64,000 bases of DNA from Campylobacteraceae bacterium (GTDB lineage: Bacteria > Campylobacterota > Campylobacteria > Campylobacterales > Campylobacteraceae), in contig CAADYZ010000007.1 of the NCBI GenBank assembly GCA_900753405.1, positions 1 to 64,000 of the forward strand, read 5' to 3'. Shown here piece after piece: positions 58,560 through 64,000 of this stretch. Each line of letters starts with the position of its first letter. The stretch's first letter is position 1. Made by a program: the position numbers and the translations under genes. The notes beneath the pieces are model-generated. The model had not been told where the DNA came from. It saw only the letters and a program-made list of their open reading frames with translations, and did not search any database.

Positions 58560-58624
58560 TTGCGTTGTGAAACTAAGCTAGCAAATGCGTATTATATGCG
58601 TTTAGCTTAGTTTGTGAAACTTTT
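58560..58624. repeat. 65-bp 3'-end element after fba, second copy
   Basis: It differs from 58371-58435 at three positions and keeps the brackets and stem. The two copies with the palindrome between them fill most of the 684-base gap 58363-59046. Two further repeat A copies lie at about 58668 and 58862. The open frames there are not credible genes. Confidence 0.85.
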
Positions 58625-59046
58625 AGAAGCAAGGTTTGAGTTTTTGGTAGCAACTTTCGCAAAAATGTCAAATCAAATTTGGTTTTGACATTTTGATCAC
58701 AAAGTTAGTTCTGCTTTGAGTAAATGCGGCAAGAAAATTATCGTCACAAACGACACGAGAAATTTCACTTGACGCAAGAGATGCAAGAGAGAATTGCAGA
58801 TTTGATTTGCGGTCAAAAACGCGGTTTGGTTGATCGTCATTTTGCAAACAGCAAAAGAGCAAATTTGCAAAAACCGAATTTGATCCGCAAATTTTCACCC
58901 TTTGAAATAAGCCCCGTAAAACGATTTTAACTTACAAGAGTATGACTTTGAGTGATAAAATCGATTTACGAGGCTTATTTTGCAAATTGAGTAAATTTGT
59001 AACACAAAACGGGTATTTTTTCGCCAAAATGCCAATCCACCCTGCC

Positions 59047-59340
59047 CTACCACGCGCGATCGTTGTTTTTTGGCAGGTTATTTACGATGTCGAGATTTTT
59101 GTCGATCAACTCTTTTGTCTTTTCGTCCGCTTTGCTCTCTTGGGTTTTGTTTTGCGTTTTTGGAGTCGGCTTTTTCACCGCTTGCGTGCCAGAGTTGAAG
59201 ATATGCCCTATTTCGCTTTGTTGCAGAAGTTTCAAACCTTGTTCAACGGCGGTTGATTTGAGTCTGCGAGGAATGTTGCTGAAAAATTCGATCGCCTCTT
59301 TGTCGGTCAGCACCAGACGCAAAATTAACTTTTCTTCCAT
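59047..59340 (-). CDS. ParR-like DNA-binding partner of the ParM-like protein
   Basis: A 97-residue protein starting two bases after the parM-like stop. The first 45 residues (KLILRLVLTDKEAIEFFSNI, then PRRLKSTAVEQGLKLLQQ) fit the strand-helix-helix pattern of a ribbon-helix-helix domain as in plasmid ParR. The rest is polar and probably disordered (KKPTPKTQNKTQESKADEK), with a short helical C-terminus like the one by which ParR holds the filament end. I have no direct homology, so the name rests on layout and gene order. Confidence 0.6.
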   Translation of the reverse strand: MEEKLILRLVLTDKEAIEFFSNIPRRLKSTAVEQGLKLLQQSEIGHIFNSGTQAVKKPTPKTQNKTQESKADEKTKELIDKNLDIVNNLPKNNDRAW

Positions 59341-59342
59341 TT

Positions 59343-60227
59343 TTAGCCTTTCAATACTTTCAAGTAGCCTCTTACATTTGCAAATTCGTAAGGCGAGTTG
59401 GCGAATTTGATATTTGGTGTGTTTGCGAGGCGGTCGATGTCTTCTAAAAGGTAAGCCCCGCCACCGCTGAAAATCACCGCGTCCGCGCCACGGACGATTT
59501 CGCCGCTTTTTGCCATTATCTCGTTGATCAAGAAGTCCGCGTAGTCTTCTTTTGCCGCCATTGCATACTCAGCGACTGACTCGACATTGCCAAAATGTTT
59601 AAACTCCCCTACTCGGAAAATCTCATTTGCCTGCATTTCGCTTAGGTCGAATTTGTATTTTCGCGTTAGGATTTTGGCGAATTCTACGATGATGCGATTA
59701 ACTCCGTTGCGGTTGGCAAAGCAAAATTCTGGGCGGATGATCCCGTCTTTGAAGACTAAAAAGTCAAGCGTGTGGTAACCAACATCTACGATGCAAACCG
59801 TTCCGTCAAGTGCGTTGCTGTCGAAAAAAACGCCCATTCCTTGCGGTCGCAGCTCGACTTTTTCAAAGCCTGCGGCGTTGAGATTTGCTAAAATTTCATC
59901 CCGATCTCCCCAATTCACAAAGCTTAGTCCAGCGCCGATTTTGTAAGGCTCTGAGGGGTTGAGGTTGCAAAATTTTAGTGCGTGACGCATTAAAATCGGG
60001 CTGTATTTGACTAAAAAGTTGAAGTTTCTAGTGCTGATCGCGTATGGCAAAGCGTCCGTGCCTACGATGTATTCTACGCCGTCAAGCATATAACAATCAT
60101 TTCTCACAGCTTCGTAATCCATCTGCGCGCGTTGTTTTTTGCAAATCGCCGTTGGAAACTTAAATGTAAGTGTCTCGGTGCAAACTTTCACATCCCCATA
60201 ACCTATGTCTATCGCAACTTTTTGCAT
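59343..60227 (-). CDS. ParM/StbA-family actin-like ATPase
   Basis: A 294-residue actin-fold protein of the plasmid-segregation type. Phosphate-1 motif VAIDIGYGDVKV at the N-terminus, phosphate-2 motif CIVDVGYHTLDFLVF near residue 145, and the adenosine motif AVIFSGGGAYLLEDI near residue 255 give the order of an actin-like ATPase. It lacks the MreB signature and membrane helix. GGAG precedes the ATG. Together with the small gene after it and the repeats before it, it has the layout of a parCMR cassette, here on the chromosome about 3 kb from oriC. Confidence 0.8.
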   Translation of the reverse strand: MQKVAIDIGYGDVKVCTETLTFKFPTAICKKQRAQMDYEAVRNDCYMLDGVEYIVGTDALPYAISTRNFNFLVKYSPILMRHALKFCNLNPSEPYKIGAGLSFVNWGDRDEILANLNAAGFEKVELRPQGMGVFFDSNALDGTVCIVDVGYHTLDFLVFKDGIIRPEFCFANRNGVNRIIVEFAKILTRKYKFDLSEMQANEIFRVGEFKHFGNVESVAEYAMAAKEDYADFLINEIMAKSGEIVRGADAVIFSGGGAYLLEDIDRLANTPNIKFANSPYEFANVRGYLKVLKG

Positions 60228-60385
60228 TTTTTCTCCTTAAAAAATGCGAATTTTACTTCATTTTGTATTAAATAGATATTAAAGCGTCAAAAGTGTAATT
60301 ATATATGTATAGAATTGTATTTAATGAGTTAGTTATTAGTTATTATATAACTAAAAATTGTAATTAGATAATAATAATTAAGCAG

Positions 60386-60541
60386 TAAATTACATATTAA
60401 TAACCATTAAGTTACATTAGAATGACCTTAAATATAAATTTTGATTTATAAAACTACATTAAAATAACATTTAAATTACAGATTAATAACTTTATAATGT
60501 AACTAAGTAACAAAAATATGTCATTTAGTTACATTATAAAG
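60386..60541. repeat. Centromere-like repeat region upstream of the parM-like gene
   Basis: TAAATTACAKATTAATAAC occurs at 60386-60404 and 60472-60490. The motif family GTTACATTA/ACTACATTA recurs at about 60411, 60451 and 60529. A perfect 17-bp inverted repeat CTTTATAATGTAACTAA / TTAGTTACATTATAAAG lies at 60490-60506 and 60525-60541. Such an array before parM would be the ParR binding site (parC) and could also contain the promoter. Confidence 0.62.
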
Positions 60542-61178
60542 ATAAAAAGCAAGAAATTTTATATTTGATTAAAATTAGACTAGTTTAGCAAAAGTTTTTG
60601 AATTTTAAAAGCGGATGTTTTGGCGTTGTGTTATAAAAAATAATCAAATGTGATTTGGAAAGCGGTTTGAAAAATTGCGTAAATCAAATTTGATTTTAAC
60701 AGATTTACAACGCCGTTTTGCGTTTCAGCATTTTTGTCTGCATTAACCAAGATTTCAACCAGCGAGTCAATCAGCCAAATGAAATAATTTATCAAGCTCA
60801 ACGCAAAGCATATTTAAAAGCGCAATTTTACAAAACAAGCGAGCCTAAAAGCATTTTATGGCGCTTTTGAGTATGAAAAACGGCAATTTTTGCCAAACAT
60901 TTTTAAAAAAATATACTTAAAACCTGCTCAAAAACTCCCTCAAAAACCAACACTAAAAACATTTTTTCAAACATTTTTGCAAAAAATTCCGCCAAAACAT
61001 ACTCAAAACCGCGCAAAAAACATCGTAAAAATTTTGCAAAAACCGAATTTGAAGCGAAAAAATAATTTTAATCCAACCTTAATTTGAAATTTTCACGCTA
61101 CTTTTTTTACACTACTTGGTAAAAATTCAACTTTTTTTGTTAAAATTACCAACTGGCTACTTCAATTAAGGATGGCAA
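60542..61178. other. AT-rich gene-free stretch before gltA
   Basis: No credible gene is seen. It holds repeat A copies near 60673 and 61038 and a low-complexity A/C-rich run (60890-61087). A -10-like TAAAAT (61141-61146) 33 bases before gltA may be its promoter. Confidence 0.45.
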
Positions 61179-62438
61179 ATGTCTTCAAATTCAGTCACTA
61201 TCACCGACAACCGCACAAACACGAGCTACGAATTTCCGATCATAGACGGCACAAAAGGCTCGTCTGCCATTGACATCTCAAAACTCCACGAAAAAAGCGG
61301 ACTTTTCACCTACGACGCTGGGCTTGCGAACACTGCTACTTGTAAATCAGACATCACCTACATTGACGGCAAAAAGGGCGAGCTGGCTCACCGCGGCTAC
61401 GACATCGCGTGGCTGGCACAAAACAAGCGGTATTTGGATGTGGTTTATCTCCTGCTTTACAAAAAGCTGCCAACTTCGGCGGAATTTGAGGGTTTTAAAA
61501 GCGAGTTGAAGTCGCGCAGCTACCTAAACGAGAAGATTTTGCGTCTGTTTGAAAGCTTCCCTGACACGGCACATCCAATGGCGATTTTGCAAGCTTCGAT
61601 CGCAACTTTAAGTGCTTACTATAAACACGATATGAATTTTGACGATATTGACGGTTATATGGAGTTAGGCAAGCGGCTGATCGCAAAAGTGCCGACTCTG
61701 GTCGCCTTTTCGCACAGACATTCGCAAGGTTACCCGCCGGTATATCCTGACTTAGAGCGCGGTTTTACGGAGAATTTTTTGTATATGATGCGCGCTTTTC
61801 CGCATAACCGCGTGGAGCTTAGGGAGATCGAAGTTAAGGCACTTGACACGGTTTTGATGTTGCACGCTGACCACGAGCAAAACGCCTCTACAACGACTGT
61901 GAGAACCGTAGGCTCAACTCACGCGCACCCATACGCCTGCATTAGCGCTGGCATCGGCGCGCTTTGGGGGCACGCACACGGCGGGGCGAACGAGAGCGTG
62001 ATCAAACAGCTTGAAATGATGCAAAAGCCCGAAAATGTCGAGAAATTCATCGCCCGCGCGAAGGACAAAAACGACAATTTTAGGCTAATGGGCTTTGGAC
62101 ACAGGGTTTATAAAACTTTCGACCCGCGCGCGCAGGTTTTGAAGAAGTTGCGCGATGATTTGATTGATCAAATTGGCTTTGACTCAAACCTCATCAAAAT
62201 CGCCGCAAGACTCGAAGAAATCGTCTTGCAAGACGAGTATTTTGTCAGCCGAAATCTCTACCCAAATGTCGATTTTAACAGCGGGATCATCCTCAAAGCA
62301 CTCGGCATTCCAAATGAGATGTTTGCCAGCATTTTTGTGATGGGGCGCGTGCCTGGCTGGTTTAGTCAGTGGATCGAGTCAAAGACCGCAACGGGTGCTA
62401 GGATCACTCGTCCAAGGCAGATCTACACGGGAAATTAA
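61179..62438 (+). CDS. gltA: Citrate synthase (type II)
   Basis: Condenses oxaloacetate with acetyl-CoA to enter the TCA cycle. At 419 residues it is a hexameric, NADH-sensitive-type enzyme. The active-site His lies in GALWGHAHGGANE, the second His with the phosphate-binding Arg in MGFGHRVYKTFDPRA, and the catalytic Asp in PNVDFNSGIILKALGIP. The N-terminal beta-rich domain (TITDNRTNTSYEFPIIDGT) is typical. AAGGATGGCAA precedes the ATG. Confidence 0.96.
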   Translation: MSSNSVTITDNRTNTSYEFPIIDGTKGSSAIDISKLHEKSGLFTYDAGLANTATCKSDITYIDGKKGELAHRGYDIAWLAQNKRYLDVVYLLLYKKLPTSAEFEGFKSELKSRSYLNEKILRLFESFPDTAHPMAILQASIATLSAYYKHDMNFDDIDGYMELGKRLIAKVPTLVAFSHRHSQGYPPVYPDLERGFTENFLYMMRAFPHNRVELREIEVKALDTVLMLHADHEQNASTTTVRTVGSTHAHPYACISAGIGALWGHAHGGANESVIKQLEMMQKPENVEKFIARAKDKNDNFRLMGFGHRVYKTFDPRAQVLKKLRDDLIDQIGFDSNLIKIAARLEEIVLQDEYFVSRNLYPNVDFNSGIILKALGIPNEMFASIFVMGRVPGWFSQWIESKTATGARITRPRQIYTGN

Positions 62439-62543
62439 GCGAATTTGTCAAATTCGAATTTGACTGAGTTTTGCTTAATTTACACAAAATTTAGTTTGTT
62501 TTAGTAAAATTGTCCGATTTAATTTCCAAAAAAAGGACATAAA

Positions 62544-63368
62544 ATGAAAAAATCGCTACTTTTAGCACTAGTTTTTGCCTGCTCGCTTCAAGCCAAAGTT
62601 TTAGCAACTTTCAACGGCGGCGAGGTTAGCGAAGAGGAGGTTGCGTCTATTATGCGTGGTGTTTTGGCTCAACAACAACACCAGCTTAGCAAAGAGGATG
62701 TTGCGCGCCTCACAGACAGAGCAGTCGAGAGCATCATCTCAACAAAACTAGTTTTGCAACTTGCGCAAAATAGCGGTTTGACTAAGAGTGCTGAGTTTCA
62801 ACAAGCCCTTGAAAACGCTAAAAACGGCTTGGCTTTGCAGTTTTGGGAGAGGTCGATTTTCGAAGGAATTAAGGTAAGCGACAATGAACTTCGCCAACTT
62901 TACAACCAAAACAAGGACAAAATGCTGCTTCCAGCGCAAGTTAAAGCAAAACACATTTTAGTCTCGTCACAAAAAGAGGCGGCGGATTTGATCAAGCAGA
63001 TCAAATCTAAAAGCGGCGCGGCAGCGAGGATCGCAGAATTTGAAAAACTAGCCAAATCTCACTCGATCGACAAAGGCAGCGGCGCGCAAGGCGGGGATTT
63101 GGGCTGGTTTGAGCAGGGCAAAATGGTCCCTGAGTTTTCAAAAGCGGCGTTTAGTATGGGCAAAGGGACGATCTCAAATTCACCTGTAAAAAGCCAATTT
63201 GGCTACCACATCATCTACAAAGAGGATGCAAGAGAGTCAAAACCAATCTCATTTGAGGAGATTAAACCGCAATTAGAGGCGCAAATTCGCCAAAACAAAA
63301 TGCCTGAAATCATCGAAGCACAAGTCGAAGAGTTGCGCAAAAAAGCCAACATCAAAAAACAATACTAA
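62544..63368 (+). CDS. Periplasmic PpiC-type peptidyl-prolyl isomerase (PEB4-like)
   Basis: A 274-residue exported chaperone/isomerase. The signal peptide MKKSLLLALVFACSLQAKVL is followed by SurA-like helices. The parvulin domain runs from VKAKHILVSSQKEAADLI near residue 130 to GYHIIYKEDARE, including GGDLGWFEQGKMVPEF. The C. jejuni homologue PEB4 helps outer-membrane proteins fold and supports adhesion. AAAGGACA precedes the ATG. In C. jejuni it is next to fba; here fba is 4 kb away. Confidence 0.9.
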   Translation: MKKSLLLALVFACSLQAKVLATFNGGEVSEEEVASIMRGVLAQQQHQLSKEDVARLTDRAVESIISTKLVLQLAQNSGLTKSAEFQQALENAKNGLALQFWERSIFEGIKVSDNELRQLYNQNKDKMLLPAQVKAKHILVSSQKEAADLIKQIKSKSGAAARIAEFEKLAKSHSIDKGSGAQGGDLGWFEQGKMVPEFSKAAFSMGKGTISNSPVKSQFGYHIIYKEDARESKPISFEEIKPQLEAQIRQNKMPEIIEAQVEELRKKANIKKQY

Positions 63369-63444
63369 ACTTTTGCATAGCTTTTACCGCAAAATTTAGT
63401 AGAGGTTTGCCGCGTAAAAGTGCCAAAAGTTATTAAGGACGAAA

Positions 63445-64000
63445 ATGCAGAGTAATTACATTCAAAAACGCACTTTTACGGAGGCTTTTGTCAGCTTTTT
63501 GCACCACGAAACTTTCAGTGGCGTGTTGCTGCTGTTGTGTGCTTTGATGGCGATGTTTATAGCAAATTCGCCGTTTGGGCATTACTACTTTGAGTTGTGG
63601 GAGACGCCCGTTGGGTTCAGCGTTGGCGGACATTTCATCGGTTTTAGCCTACACCATTTCATCAACGACATTTTAATGGCGCTTTTTTTCGTTGTCGTAG
63701 GACTTGAAATCAAACGCGAAGTGCTTTTTGGTGAGTTAAACAGCTTTGCAAAAGCGGCTTTTCCTGTCGTTGGCGCAGTTGGCGGGATGCTAGCTCCGGG
63801 GGCGATTTACGCGCTTTTAAACGCAGGCACACCTAGCATCAGCGGCTTTGGCGTGCCGATGGCAACGGACATCGCCTTTGCGTTGGGAGTGATTTTGCTG
63901 CTTGGAAAGCGCGTGCCAGTGGCGTTAAAGGTCTTTTTGGTTACGCTTGCGGTGGCGGACGATTTGGGGGCGATTTTAGTCATCGCGCTCTTTTACCCAA
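63445..64000 (+). CDS. nhaA: Na+/H+ antiporter NhaA, 5' part
   Basis: The first 185 codons before the window ends. MQSNYIQKRTFTEAFVSFLH leads into helix 1. FFVVVGLEIKREVLFGEL near residue 80 is the second-helix signature, and GVPMATDIAFALGV and LVTLAVADDLGAILV contain the ion-binding Asp pair. The protein expels sodium at alkaline pH. AAGGACGAAA precedes the ATG. Everything seen is intact. Confidence 0.95.
   Translation, partial: MQSNYIQKRTFTEAFVSFLHHETFSGVLLLLCALMAMFIANSPFGHYYFELWETPVGFSVGGHFIGFSLHHFINDILMALFFVVVGLEIKREVLFGELNSFAKAAFPVVGAVGGMLAPGAIYALLNAGTPSISGFGVPMATDIAFALGVILLLGKRVPVALKVFLVTLAVADDLGAILVIALFYP

Noticed and set aside
58724..58930. Plus-strand open frame of 68 codons after fba
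   Set aside because: No ribosome-binding site, ends in a repeat A translation, and an equally long frame lies on the other strand; no recognisable domain.
60890..61087. Plus-strand open frame of 65 codons before gltA
   Set aside because: Composition (Lys, Gln, Pro, Phe) reflects A/C-rich low complexity, and part of it is repeat A.

Overview
The window looks like a chromosome segment of a Campylobacterota (epsilonproteobacterial) species, most likely a Campylobacter with clearly higher GC than C. jejuni. The evidence is an atpE gene standing alone, a UbiD-type decarboxylase of the kind used for menaquinone, rlmN followed by a tiny hydrophobic protein, a murC-linked small membrane protein, PEB4-like PpiC, and the ruvC-dnaA-dnaN-gyrB block. 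The replication origin lies inside the window. No rRNA gene, CRISPR array or complete insertion sequence is seen.

Layout. 0.2-11.2 kb is mostly housekeeping: KpsF/KdsD isomerase, nitroreductase, RluB, UbiD, tRNA-Leu, atpE, RNase R, a LapB-like TPR protein, rnhA, tRNA-Ala, a two-subunit CoA-transferase, tRNA-Met and riboflavin synthase. 11.4-19.0 kb is a surface-sugar locus. It has a GtrB-like polyprenyl-phosphate glycosyltransferase, a split GtrII-like membrane transferase, a WecD-like acetyltransferase, a glycosyltransferase, a WecE-like aminotransferase switched out of frame by a run of nine G, and a DUF1796 protein. A perfect 75-bp direct repeat brackets the gtr-like part. 19.3-23.0 kb holds an AI-2E-family transporter and a decayed HinP1I-like (GCGC) restriction-modification system. 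The latter has cut off the gene of a MerR-family regulator next to an alcohol dehydrogenase; the MerR-type promoter of that dehydrogenase exists in two copies. 23.2-27.1 kb carries ppa, murC and argH. 27.3-37.1 kb is the S10-spc ribosomal protein operon, ending at secY. 37.9-46.3 kb has metE, a MetF-like gene, rlmN, an RluA-type enzyme and purB. 46.7-51.5 kb has a short-chain dehydrogenase, a competence/pilus-type secretin and nrdA. 51.7-57.2 kb is gyrB-dnaN-dnaA and divergent ruvC with a two-part oriC. 57.3-64 kb has fba, a ParM/ParR-like segregation pair with centromere-like repeats only about 3-4 kb from oriC, gltA, ppiC and the start of nhaA.

The most striking feature is two families of short dispersed repeats. 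Repeat A (about 18-20 bp, TCAAATTYGRTTTTGACA) occurs some 45-50 times, between genes, as inverted pairs or long palindromes, and also inside genes in whichever frame avoids a stop. Its centre always contains AAATTY, a match to the RAATTY site whose methylation governs DNA uptake in C. jejuni. Repeat B (core GCGTGTTATATGG) occurs about 16 times, nearly always just after a stop codon. Around the origin it is bracketed by directly repeated GTGAAAC. Together they look like an uptake-sequence or 3'-end element system not explained by any annotated gene.
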